Assembly (NCBI GenBank): GCA_033063855.1
Contig: CP093831.1
Location: forward strand, 2,852,001-2,916,000
From: Smittia aterrima
Taxonomy: Eukaryota; Arthropoda; Insecta; Diptera; Chironomidae
Length of the DNA: 64,000 nt
Direction: 5' to 3'
Each line of letters starts with the position of its first letter. The stretch's first letter is position 1. Of the stretch, positions 21,119 to 33,611 are shown piece by piece. The translations under genes were made by a program, and so were the position numbers. The notes below the pieces were generated by a model that saw only the letters and a list, made by a program, of their open reading frames with translations, was not told the DNA's origin and searched no databases.

Positions 21119-23237
21119 ATGAACGGAAACGAAGAACCAATAGAGATCAAAGTCGAGCCTGAAATTCATGATTTACTGCCGTTCGTATAGAAAATTCCTC
21201 AACATAAAACTTGTTTTTATTTTTGTTTTTCATCCAATTAGATTCGAGGATTTCGACATCGATCAGTTTGTGGATTATTTGCAAAACGATGAGGACCTCG
21301 TGAACAATAATCAATTGCGAAATGTAACGACACCATCGCCAAATCACCAAACAGGATTTTCCAACCACTTTGCAAGAGAAACAACTACGCAATCAACTTC
21401 AGAAAAACTTTGTTACACATGCACTGTGTGTAGAGAATCGTTGAGCGATAGTCAAGAATTATTATCGCATGTGAGGACTCATACGAGATTGAAAAGTTTT
21501 AATTGTGTTAATAGTCAAAAGGTGAGCTTATCCAATTGGATCTGATTGAGATGATTAACCCAAATTCATTCTCCAGAACTCACATAATGGACCAAAGTGT
21601 TTACTATGTCACAAACGGTTTAGCGATTCCAAGACATTATCACAGCACGAGAGGGTTCAACATAAGCCGCCTTTCAAATGTCGCTATTGCAGTTCCATGT
21701 TTAGCTTACTCAAGTTGTATAAAATTCATATTAACTTCCATTTGAAACAACAACTTCGTAACAACGTACGCGTACCTGATCGAAAGAATCAACATAACAA
21801 TAAGCAATGGAACAAGTCGAGTGCTTACAGTGTCACAGCGAACGCCTACAGACCACCAGTACAAACTTCCAATGACGGCCTTTTAATGCAACAGCACAAC
21901 AACTTCCCAAAACACCAGCAACAGTTAAACTACGCAAATATGCAACTCATGCGATGCAAGTACTGCAATAAGCAATTTCAGAAAGCTTCAAGTCTTAAGA
22001 AGCACGAACTGCTTCATCAAACTTCCCAAATGGGAAAATCTAATCCGTACAATAATTCTGATATCGAGTATGCCCATTCACGCAATCGAAGTATTTCACG
22101 ATCAAGCAATGAATTTTCACAAATGAATCAAACGTCACTCAACAAAACGTTGACGTTAACACCCTCGCTACTATCGAACTTAAATAAATTAGCAAATTTA
22201 AATTCCACTGACACTAGAGATGGAAAGAAACCAGCAATTCTCATAAACATCAACACCAATGACACGATGGCTGAAGATTGTCAAACGAAGACTCAAGAGC
22301 TGCCTGTTGGTGGAAGTGCTTCGGGACTGATGATCAGTTCAGTGTCGGGAGGTGAAAAGAAATGTTACGAGAAGATTGAAAAGAGTGCCCCAACGGTGAC
22401 GATACAGAACGGAAAGAAAGCGATATCGCTCTCTGATCTTCAGTGTCCGATTTGCAAGAAAATTGTTTCTCAACCATTCAGCTTAAAAATTCATTTACGA
22501 ACACATACCATGGAGAGGTGAGATTGATTTTAAATTCCAGTTAGTTTGCAATAAGAACTAAAACTTTTCATTTCAGGCCGTTTTCCTGCTCGGTTTGCGG
22601 GAAGAAGTTTAGTCAGAGTTGCAATCTTAAAACTCACATGAAGACTCACACGACAAATCGGCCGGCCCAGCAGCCAATGCAGTGCAATATTTGTAACAAA
22701 GTTTTCTCACGCGCTTCGTCTTTAAATTCTCACATGATTTCTCATACAGCGAAACTCTACTGCTATGCGTGCAATATCAACTTTGATGACGATGTCTTGA
22801 CTTATTCTCAACACATGCAATCTAAACATTTTGTGACGATGACCAAGGATTGCATGAGTCGAACGAGGATTAATCTACAGCAACAGCAAAATGAAAACTT
22901 CAATCAAAGATTGGGGGAATCACTTGCTTCGATAGTCAAAGTGGAATCGCCGGAACTCGAAAAGCCACAGCCACGAGTAAAAGAAGTTTTTCAAGTGCAA
23001 TCATCAACAGTGTCAAATGGCCAAATACCAAAATTAAAGATCACAATCAAGAAGGAACCTATGCAGTCAAGTGTCGAGCAAACTTCCAATACTACTGTGA
23101 TTCCTGATGATGGAAATGAAAGTGACTCAAGCTCTTCATCGAACTCTTCGAGTAATTCATCGAGTAGCTCATCAAGCAGCAGTAGCAGTTCTTCCTCATC
23201 GTCATCAAACACCAACGGCGAACCAGACAATAATTGA
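21119..23237 (+). CDS. C2H2 zinc-finger transcription factor, eight fingers
   Basis: Four exons (21119-21180, 21242-21521, 21577-22517, 22577-23237) give 647 aa. The first intron uses a weak GTTCGT donor but is required, because reading through meets TAG at once. The N-terminus is acidic (residues 1-45) and has IKVEPE, a SUMO-acceptor consensus. C2H2 fingers begin near residues 81, 122, 149, 241, 404, 433, 463 and 488, e.g. CSVCGKKFSQSCNLKTHMKTH-type units; only the pair at 404/433 has a near-canonical linker, and it is split by intron 3. A second KVE sumoylation-like site and an IKKEP site follow the fingers. The C-terminus is a serine run of about 35 residues encoded by mixed TCA/AGC/TCG codons. 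A nuclear DNA-binding regulator is inferred; the orthologue was not identified. Confidence 0.85.
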
Positions 23238-23962
23238 AACGAAATCGCGGAGTGAATGAATCAAGACAATACTCGAGTTGCATACAGCATATCAATAAGA
23301 ATGCAGCCGTTTTTATATTGCACAACGTGTAAATTCAATTTGTTGTTCGAAAGATCCAAAAAGTCAAAATGATTCTAAAATTATTTCGGTTGAATCTCCT
23401 CGAAATCAAATCAAAAACTACAGTTAATTGGGCAAGGTCCCATCCCTTTTCTCTCGTAGAGCTCTTCATGATTTGAAGTAAAATCTTTCAGTACTTATAA
23501 TACGAATTGACTGTTACGAATTGACTCAGGAATTAGAAATGATTTTATTTAATGCTTCCTTTCATATTAAATTAAGAATATTCCTTTACTTTCTATCTTT
23601 GGGTTTTTGCTGGTAGAACAAAACTAATCATTTAATAGAACGAATTGTTGTAATTTTTCATTTACCGCCAAGTGGCGAAATTTTTATGCAATCGATTGCG
23701 CAAAAGTTTTAGAATGATAACGCGAGGATCGCGATAAAACTTCGTAGAACAAGACTATGAGACAAGTTAAGTTGTAAACGAATTGTTATTCCTGCTCCCG
23801 CCCCCACGTGAAATAAAACAGACAAAAAACTATTAACTCAAGTGTTCCAATTTTAAATTTATTCTTACATCGTACGCTTATCTAAGAATTGTAATTAAAT
23901 CTAACGACGAATTATTCAACATTTACTTTAGTTCTTCATTTTAAAATGAAGCAAGTTTCGCT
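23238..23962. other. Convergent 3' spacer
   Basis: This is 725 bp between the stops of the zinc-finger gene and the WWP/C2HC gene. Plus-strand AATAAA at about 23812 and AT-rich 3'UTR-like sequence are present. Nothing else was seen. Confidence 0.5.
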
Positions 23963-25898
23963 CTAAGTGGTGTTGATGACGGTAACTTGATTGTTCGATA
24001 TGTTGTAGTTTTCGGTGCTGACACTTTGAATCCACTGCTGAATCTTTCCAGATGTCTCAGATGATTGGCTTGACTTTATAACTGTGTTACTAGTTGAAGT
24101 TGACGTGTACGCTAACTGCTGATAAGATGTCGTTATTGATTCACTTTGTGTGAAATATGATTTGTTGGCAAATGGAAGTTGTGGCGGTTTGAGCATTTCA
24201 ATAGATTGTTGAGAAGGGAAAGGAATCCCAAACATTGAGCCTTGATAAAACATTCTCACAAGCTCTTCAGGATTTCCTTCTTCGTCCGAATCTGAACACA
24301 GATCAATGGAGTCAGCGATACGAGCTCTCTCCTTTTCTTCCCGAATTATTTTAAATCTATTTTGAATCTCTTGAATTGTTGTACTATGAAGCTTCTCCAT
24401 GATTACAGAGCAAGGTTGCAACTCTTCGATAGACTTTCGATTTAGGAACTCAAAGTTAGTTCTTGCTGACATAGATTTGAAGTGACGTTTAGGCCAATAG
24501 TAGTGTCGAATTTTTCTCATTTCTCTAATCACTGCATTTTCGGGACCAGCTAAAAGTCGATGCTTTACACGTAATAGTTTTGTATTCGGCCTAGCCCCGC
24601 AGTCAGACTCAATTTCTCGAACGGATTCTCTGTTGTACTCTTCATTGACGACAGATTTTGTTGTCAACAAGATACCAGCTGGCGACGAGAAAGGTATCGC
24701 TCGCTCGAGGTCTTTTTCACGTTTTAAAATGATTCTTCGAGCTCTGAGACTTTTTTTCTTCTTTTTCGGCGAGAGACTTCGCTCCACGTAGCTATTATTA
24801 CGACGCGGAGGAGTTTCACAATTAGCTCCGCGAAGAGCGAAGTAAGCCATAAAGTCATTTTGTCCAGTAAACGATTCACCTTCTTCTGCTTCCATTTCAT
24901 TCTCTTCTTCTTCGTCCGATGACAGTTCGATCGACTCAATGTTGTCTGCGATCGGATTTTGAAGCTCTGTTTTTGTGCTGCATTTCTTTTCGTGTTTCTG
25001 GGGATTGCAAAAAAAAATGTTAGTTTGATAAAATTAAAAATAAATGTGACATTTAAGAGAAAATGCAAAGCACTCTTGTAAGAAACTAAAAGAACTAAGT
25101 TTGTCAACATTTTAGTTGTCTATTGTTGTTGCCGTGATTTGCGTTGCAATAATAAAAAGTTTTACTTACAACATAAGCTTCATCTGAGTAGAACTCGGCA
25201 TCACAGTAATCACACAACATGATATCAAAAGTCGACTCAATTTCATCTTGTTCTGTCTCTGAAGCAGGAGTCTCATTCTTTTTCCACAGCGTCATCCGTT
25301 TCTTTTTGTCATAAAGCTGTTGTAATGAAGGGGAAGTCAGGATCAGTCTCAATCAACGAAATGATCAACTAACGACTCACCATGTTCTCATTTCTGAATG
25401 TTAGCAACAATTTCTTTGGATGTCGACTGAACAAGGATGTAGTTGAATCGCTAGCTTTAACGTATCGAAGATTGGCAGGCTCATTTTCACAGAGATCGCG
25501 TGAATATTTTAGCAGAAAGGGTTGCTTGTGGTATTCGTAGCAAACTTCAACAATTTTCTTAAGAATCTTTTCCCAGTTCTGTGGGAATAAAAAAAAACTC
25601 TTAAAATCAAGTTAATTTAAATGTTTTTCGATGATCTCACTTTTTTTGAATTCTTTTGTTTTTCCAAAGGAATCCGGAAGTCAACATAATTTGGCCACCA
25701 CTTGGGAATGCTATTATCGTCATCATCGCCGCCATATCTGGAGCATTTCACTAAGAACGGAATAAACAACTCGAGTTGCTCGCAGGACATTTTCTCTAGC
25801 GAAGTCGGATAGCCGTTAGCAAAGAGAATTGGAAGGTTGCTGTCAGTACTTCTGTTGTTTTGTTCGTCTTGAACTCCATTGTTGTTCGTGTCTGCCAT
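23963..25898 (-). CDS. Unrecognised nuclear protein: WWP module plus C2HC finger
   Basis: Four exons (25898-25641, 25578-25381, 25316-25170, 24997-23963) give 545 aa. Residues about 45-125 form a module with PKWWPNYVDFRIPL, then NWEKILKKIVEVCYEYH and FLLKYS. This resembles the W-W-P...W...IV-x-CY-x-x-H arrangement of Erect wing/NRF1-type DNA-binding regions, but I could not assign the family. A single zinc knuckle follows across the exon 3/4 junction: CDYCDAEF...YVKHEKKC (C-x2-C-x12-H-x4-C). Next come an acidic serine patch (ELSSDEEEENE), a lysine-rich nuclear-localisation-like segment (LSPKKKKKSLRARR) and a second acidic patch (DLCSDSDEEG, SIM-like). The C-terminus is Ser/Thr/Gln-rich. A chromatin or transcription role is inferred. 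Start at 25898 was chosen as the first ATG after a 5'UTR acceptor; it is not certain. Confidence 0.75.
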
Positions 25899-26837
25899 TT
25901 CAAGGATCGTAGTATTTTCTACTTCTGGAAATGGTGCTGTGATACAAAATATAGAGAAAGACTTGTTGAGAATAAGAAGTTTCGAATCAGGAATGTTCAA
26001 GCAAATAAAATAAAAAGTTTTGCTTCGGAGAAAAATCCATAAATTGTCAAAGGTTTCGAACCAAGAATCCGAGGTCAACTTATGCACTTCTCATGTTACA
26101 TCAAACTTCTCCCCTTTTTTAACAATAATTACGGATAGCTCGACGTTCATGAATCATTTAAATTTATGGCAAACCTGCGCTTAAGCCTTGCAACATTATT
26201 CAATCAATAAAGCTACAAAAAATAAACTTCAACTTGAAAATTCTTTACCTCAGTTTAATAAAAAGTGATTTTTTTATGCACTCATCATGCTGCTTGCTTA
26301 GCACTTTCGATAAAAACTTCCTTCGTTATTGAAACTGAATGGAACCCCGGATTTTTCAATAAGACTCAAGGCGAGCTTATAAATAATATTTCATTTTTTG
26401 CGATTGTCTCTTTCTCAATTACAAGTTTACTATTGATTTACTCGTCGCTTGTTTATTTATTTGTCTGTCTGTGATCGACTGGAACTTTAGAAAAATTGCG
26501 AAAAGAACAGAAAAGAAACTTTTTTTTATTTAATTAAAGTATCGAAACTTAAAATTGCAAACAGAATTTTTTAAATAAAATTTATGTTTATTTTAAAAAT
26601 ATCAATTTTAACTCAGAATCTTAAATTTATTTCTGTTTCATCCAAAAGAAAACTAAAATTTTTAAGCTTAAGAGCTTATGCATGAATAAAATTTATTTTT
26701 TCATTTGGTTTTTGAAAAGCGCTTTGATTTTGGATTAAACTTTTCAAACTGAATCAACTTTTCAAAATTGTCCAAATATCAAATAAAATAAAAACAAAAA
26801 CAGAAAAGTAATGAAAACTATCGCAAATACATAAAAG
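25899..26837. other. Divergent upstream region, WWP/C2HC gene and CABIN1
   Basis: A minus-strand acceptor (TATCACAG) at about 25.94 kb suggests a 5'UTR intron of the WWP/C2HC gene. The segment 26.48-26.83 kb is very AT-rich (long A and T runs). No gene was seen. Confidence 0.45.
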
Positions 26838-29800
26838 ATGATAAGAATTGTAGCTCTGAACGATCCGTCGAAGGATGAGACGTATCAAGACGATGAAACT
26901 ATTGCTCAAGTTACGAAGGAAGCTCAGGTAAATAAAACTTTTAATTTTACGAAATTCTTCTTCTTATTGGGCGGCAAATATTTTAGGAAACAATCGCAGT
27001 GTCTGAGTACATGAGATCATTGTCATTGAAGCAAAATGGAAATTCAAGCTTTGCTCTCACCTTATTCGAGGATTTATTGAAAACACAAGTATTGTCTGAT
27101 GTGAGTAAGAAAATGTTTTGCCGGCTACGCAGTTTGTTGATTGTGATTTCAATTGAAGGTTCCTGATGATGATAAAGACAACAAACTCTTCTCCGTCAAA
27201 TACAATTGCTTTCGAAACATTGGATTGATTTACGAAGAACGAGGAGAACTTCGATTGGCTTTGAAGTTCTTGTTGCAAGCAGTTGAACTTGATGATTCTG
27301 ATGTCAACACACAATGCAAGATCGGAAGAATTTCTTTGAAACTATACAATCTTCACTTGGCTAAATTGGCTTTTGAAAAGTGTCTCGAAAGGAATCCCAA
27401 TCACAATGGAGCGAAAGACGGATTATTAGAAACACTTTGTCTCATGGAAGACATCGATCAGGCTTATGGATTCGCTTTGAAATGTTTTGAAGATGATAGC
27501 AAACACGGAAGAGCGATTCGAGTTCTTAAGGAAATTCGAGCGAGATTCCTTGGAAGTCTTGAATATTATGATGGGTAAGATCATCTACGAAGATTAAATT
27601 TCAATATTTTTTAATTTCTTTCTCAATTATTAGAATGTACGGTCGAGCACCACAATTTGATGACAATTGTCCAATCAAGTATGATCCAGAGAAAAGTGTT
27701 TTCCCACCGCCAAAAGAAATTGGATTCACAGAGGAAAACTACGCAAAGCTGTCTGAAGATTTCAAGATTGCAGAGAAAAGTCTGAATTGGATTACAATAG
27801 GAAAATTAATTCTTCGTGTCTACAACTACTGCCTTGACAATAATTATTCATTAGTCTCATGGTTTGAGTGGAAAGACTGGATTCAAGAAGAATCTGCAGA
27901 TTCACATGAGTTCTTACAACCAGCAGTTCCCGATGTCGAAATGGAGGAAGATGTGAAGACAAATGGAAATATCGAAGACGTTCCAATGAACGGAGACGAT
28001 GGAAACACTTCACCTCCGAAGGTTACAGAAAATAAGGAAGAAGCAGAAAATATGGAGGTCGACGGCGAGACATCAGACCAAGATCCCAAGAAAGTCAACA
28101 ATCGAAGACGCTGTAGCGATTTAGATTTCCTCAAGGAATGGGGCTGGCATAAGAATCGACGATCGTCGCGAAAGAAACAAAAAGAAGAAGAGGAAACTGG
28201 AGACACAACAGTTAACGGGTTTATTCGAAGAATTTTGGCAAATTATTTCACAACATCATTTGATTCGAATCGATCTCCTTTTGCTTTGGCTTGCGGTGAA
28301 CACAAAAGTCTCGATGACAGCAATATTCAAAATCAAAGCAAGAATGATGCCGAGGACGAAGAAAAGTTTTTTGAGTTAACTAAAGAGTCGTTTGAAGAGT
28401 TCATTGAAACATTCAAAAACAGAGAGTTCGATGTCGCGATTCCAATGTTTCATTGGCTTCGCTTTGTGTCTCTTTATTGGGATAAAACGACCATCCCCAG
28501 TGAAATCATTCTCCTGTTCAAAAAGATTTACGCACTCTACGAAGGATATCTCGACTATCATAGCTTGCATCATCTCGATGAGGATGAATTCAAGTCAACG
28601 TTCCGAATGGCTTTGTTCTACTTCGAGTTGAAGCTTGACGAATTTGAGGAAACAAAGACTGAAATTCCCGAAGAGTACATAAAACAAAAAGATTTCCTGC
28701 AACTCAACATTGGATTCGTTGAAGAAGATATGCCATGCACAGAAATGTTGACACGTCTTATCTGGCTGAGCTACCGAATGCAGATTCATAACAACAATTA
28801 CAAGGATGCGCTCGGCTACCTGTACAAACTAGAGGAAGTTTACGAAGTGCCCAAGTATTCTGAGATCTCAGTGGAACTTAAGAATTGCCAACATAACAAA
28901 TTGATTGACTTCAAAACGGTGAAGGAGTTGATTGTTAAGATTGAAAGGAAAATCAATCTCGCAAGTGTCCAACAGCTTTACGAATCCAAGAATTACGAAG
29001 AATTAATTGAAATCCTTCGAGAGAGCATCATTTACAGTACTGAACCGAAAGTGAACACTGATCACTTGACATTGAAAATTCAAAGTCAAATCGAAGTCTT
29101 TCTTGAATGTCTTTGGAGCTTGAATAGAATTTCCGAGTGTCTTCAATTTGCAGAGAAAAGTCTTCGCTATTCTTTTGACAACTTCTTGCTAGCGCCAACA
29201 GAATACAGACTCGAAGAATGGGCTTCATTGGTGAATTACTGCCTTGTTTACATCGATGCAGCTATCAAAGATGAAGATGGAAGTGAAATTCTGTACGTCC
29301 TCGAGGATCATTTGTCTAGGCTCGTTCAAACCTTGACTGAAATAATTACACATCAGTTGGACACACCGACAGAAAAGAATAATTTGAAATGTCACTTAAT
29401 TAATCTGACGATTCCTTGGACGGTTCTTTATCACCTCGTCTTGAAAGAAAATGACATTTCAAGTGCCGCTAACCGTAAAAAATCACCCGAGGGAGGAGAA
29501 GAAGACCTTGAAGCGCTGCCAAATTCACTTGTTATGTTCTTCACCGCACATGAGTACTTGGGACGCAAGCTGTGGTGTATGAAAGACAATGGAAAACTAC
29601 TTATTTCATTATTGGATGTCTTAGCACCAATTTATCGAACTCCTCTGCTTGAACCTCACAGGGAAGTAATCGCAGAGTACCTCGAACAGACGACTTACTG
29701 TCTCTATGGATATCCAGCGAAGAAAGCAAAGTTACGGCACATTGAAGAACATGACGCAAAGAACATTGACCTAACATGGGAGCGAGCCATTCAACTCTTC

Positions 29801-32800
29801 GATCTCTACCGTCCAGATACATTGCCAGAGTTCGATTCATACAAATTGTCTTCGATCAATGTGGAAATGGAGCAATTACTTCAAAAGATTTTGCCGCTGA
29901 TTCCGAAATGTCTCGACATAACGCCATTCACGGGAGAGATCAAGAAGTTCATCAACGGCTCAAAGTCAGAATTGCCGAAGGAAATCAATATTTTACCAGC
30001 GAAGATTGCATCGATCTATTATTTGCTGGCGGATTTCTACTTCAAAAACCAAGAAACTGGAAAAGCAATCAAGTTTTACATAAACGATCTGACAATGAAG
30101 CCAGATCGGTTTGATGCTTGGGCTTCATTGTCGCTGTGTAAACAAAGTCGACTTGAAATGAAACTAAACTCAAGTGCATCGATATCTGTCAAAGATTTCC
30201 TCGAATTTGCTGATCAAACAATCAACTGCTTCAATCAATGTCTCAAATTGAAAAGAACGATAACAATTCTCACCGAGTATGCTTCATTCACTTATCATCT
30301 TCATTCGTTCTGCTCTCGCAACCTAAAGCAATCAAGTGAAACCCTTTCGATGGAGAATTTCTCTGCAATCGAGGAACGGAAAGATAAGTTCTTGAACATA
30401 TCATTAAAATGTTTCTCGGAAGTCAGTGAAGCAGCAAGCGATCCAAATCACGAATTGAATTGTAATAAGAATCAAGAAGAGTCCGACGACAATCACGACG
30501 ACAAATGGTATTACCATTTCATGCTGGGAAAAATTGCTGAGAAGAAGAAAGAACAGCCACTCATTTATTTGGAGCATTATCAGAAGGCCGCGAAGTTTTT
30601 ATACGAAGACAATGCGACGTATCCGATCAAAATAAATCACACGTATCCTCCACATCTCGCAATCGAGTCCTTAGAAGTTTTCTATAGAATCTCAGCGTGC
30701 ATAATGAAATATCTTGAGCAGCACAGCAAAATCAACAAACCAACAGCAAAACTTTTCCTACGTGTTCTTAAAGAAGTGGCCTCAAGTCCTTTCGCTTTTA
30801 ATCGTGCGAAAATCAACAAAGGAAATATCAATGCAATGAAGAATAAACTAAATACTTCAAATGCTGAGAATGGATCTGCCAAACAACCAAAGATCGCCGA
30901 GGAAGTAAAAATCGAAGAGACTGTTCAGCAAGGAGATGATAAGATGGAGACAGATGAAGTTCAAGCGATTCCAAATTCTACTGAAATGAGTAACGAGACT
31001 AAACTTCTACCTCAAGAAGTTACGCAAAGCATTGAGAAGGAAAAGGAAATTGTTCCAAAAGCTGAAAGTCCTGAAATAGTAGAAACTCCGATTCAAGCTG
31101 TGATCAAAACGAGTGTGAGTGTCAAATCATCTCGTCGAGGATCTCAAGAAAGCGCCGTCACTACTAACACAACAAATACATCGACTCCAAGTTCGTCATC
31201 TTCTGATAGCAGCGCTGATTCAAGTAGCGATAGCGACTCGTCAAGTTCCGATGAAACTGATGTCGCGGATAAGGAAAATATCTTTGTGGAACAGGAAGTG
31301 GTTGATAACATTTACAAACTTTGTATTAAGAACTTGGAAGAATGTGTCAGCAGATTCCCTGAACACTACAAATCGATTTATCGTCTTGTTCATCACTTCA
31401 CAAACATCGGCGATTCAATTGAAAAGTGTAAGCAACTGCTGCTGAGCTCGAATTACAAGACAACTCTCGGAAATCAAATTGGCGGATTATTTAGCGAAAG
31501 AAAAAACAATAATTTCTTCAATGGAATTTGGCGAGTTCCGACACAAGAAATTGATCGTCCAGGAAACTTCACGACTCACGTTTCGAAATGCGTTGTTATT
31601 CTGATGGAGGTCTTGAAGAAATCAAACGATTACGACACATTAGTTGATTTAGCCCTTCATCTTCAGAGGAATCCCGAGGCAGATAAGAAATATTTGAACG
31701 ATGCTGATAAGAAAGAATTGTTTCATCAAGCTGTCACGTGTTGCGTTCAAGCTTTCAAGAACAAAATGCGGGAAATCCCAACAGAAAACAACGAAGAGAG
31801 AAGTCGCGAACTTTTATCATTGATGCTTGATATTTTCAAAATCCACCGAAAGACCGTGAAGATTCTACAGGCAAAGGATCAAAACTTATTCTCCGGAGTT
31901 CTCGTTGAAGTTTATAAAGAATATGTCAAGGATAGAATGGGACTTCCTGATAATGCGAATCTAACTGATCTTGCTATGAAACTTTGTAATCAAGAGTTGA
32001 ATTACAGAAAGAACTTGGAAAAAGGAATTGTTACAGTGAATCCAAATCCTCCAATGCAGTTCCAACAGCAGCCATCGAATCCTTCACCAATTCTTGTGAA
32101 GTCAGTTAGCGAAATCAATAAAACAATCGCCAGCACTTCAGGTGGTTCAAGTACTCCCAATCCTACGCCTAACTCAACAACAACGACTCAAGTAACGAAT
32201 AAAACTTCTACTCAGTCAACGTCATCAGGATCAAGTGCTCGAACGAAACCAAGAAACAGCGGATCAAGTAAAAGTCAAGCAGCTTCAATGAATTCAATGT
32301 TGATGTCACTTTATTCGAATCCAGCACTTTTCGCTCAACTTACGGATCCAACTAATTACATGCACGAATATTACAAATCCATACTTGGAGGTCAATCGTC
32401 ACCACCAGCAACTTCAACTGCATCAGCTGGTCTTACTACACAACAATTGACAGCAGCAATGATGTCTGCTGATCCAATGACTTTAATGGCGAGTCTTTAT
32501 CCTTCGTTAGCTTCGCAAGTTCAATCTTCATCTCAAAGTAGCTCAAAGACAACAAGCAGTTACGACAAGAAATACATGGAATCACTTAAAAATCTAACGT
32601 ACAGCGGCACTGGAACTGGCAGTAACAGTAGCAGCAGCAGCAAAGCAAGTCATCTTTTGGGCTTGCAGCAGAATCTTTTGAGCAATTCCTTGTCAATCAC
32701 GACAACCACAGTAACAGCGACAACTTCTTCAAAACCAACGAAATCTTTAGGGAAAAGCTCTGCGAGTGGAAGCTCAAAACAGGGAAGCTCTGCTTCAGTC

Positions 32801-33542
32801 TCAATTACAAAATCTGATGTAAACAAATACAATTCAATGTTTGCAGCGAAGTTGAAGCTGCCTGATCTTCCAAAGTCGCTTTCAATCACTCCATCATTGC
32901 CGGCTGCTGCGAAGTCGAATAGAGTATCAGAGAAAGGGAAACCACCTCGAGCGAAGCCAAGTGCTTCGAGTAATTTCAATGTGAACTCCACTCTATCGAT
33001 CACTCCTGATGTTCTCGCTAATTCATTGAGTTCAGATATGCAAGCTTCCTATCAAAGCTTTTTGAAGAATTATTCTCAGCAGATTCCAATGGCCGGTAAC
33101 AAGAAATCTTCGCCGATTAATGTCTCGTCTGCGTCATCCGCATCGCTTTTAAAACCTTTGAAGCACAAATCATCGACACAACATTCAGAAGGAAGCCAAC
33201 CAAAGAAAAGTCACACCCAGCAATCATCAAGCACAAAATCTGTTGCTCAATTGCCTTATGATTTTGGAAAGAACATTGCTTCAAGCTTCAGTGGCCTTCC
33301 AATGTCATCGCCAACATTGTCGAACTCTCCCTTCTCTCAACACACGCCACCTTTGGCCAACTCGCCTTCTCTCCTGAATCTTAGTCCACAGAAGACTTTG
33401 CAACAAAAGCTTGCCGAGAGAAAACAGCAAAATCAACAACAAAAGAAGAAGCAAGGTGAGGATTATTATTCTTGTGTAAGGTCAAAGATTAACACTTTTC
33501 GATCATTTCTTTTCAGAAGATGACGTCATCGTCTTGGACTGA
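26838..33542 (+). CDS. CABIN1: Calcineurin-binding protein cabin-1
   Basis: Five exons (26838-26927, 26987-27100, 27159-27574, 27634-33455, 33517-33542) give 2155 aa (human 2220). The start MIRIVALND matches the vertebrate MIRIAALNA start. Residues about 30-195 are TPR-like (KYNCFRNIGLIYEERGELRLALKF; FLLQAVELDDSDVNTQCKIG). More helical repeats run through the long exon. Then follow acidic/Ser patches (SSSDSSADSSSDSDSSSSDE), TPR-like FPEHYKSIYRLVHHF, and a Ser/Thr/Gln-rich C-terminal third. The last exon is only 26 nt and encodes DDVIVLD, a SUMO-interaction-like end. Known role: scaffold of the HIRA histone-chaperone complex (HIRA-UBN-CABIN1) for H3.3 deposition, and in vertebrates inhibitor of calcineurin and MEF2. 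The single 5.8-kb exon 4 is unusual beside the short exons around it. Confidence 0.93.
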
Positions 33543-33611
33543 CGTTGCTAAAAGCTGATGCTACAGAAATATACTTTCGAGAGAAGTTTCTTATCGAAAT
33601 TCGTTTATTCT

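Noticed and set aside
26480..26830. Very AT-rich stretch before CABIN1, considered as a matrix attachment or origin
   Set aside because: Composition alone is not evidence; no repeat or motif beyond homopolymer runs.
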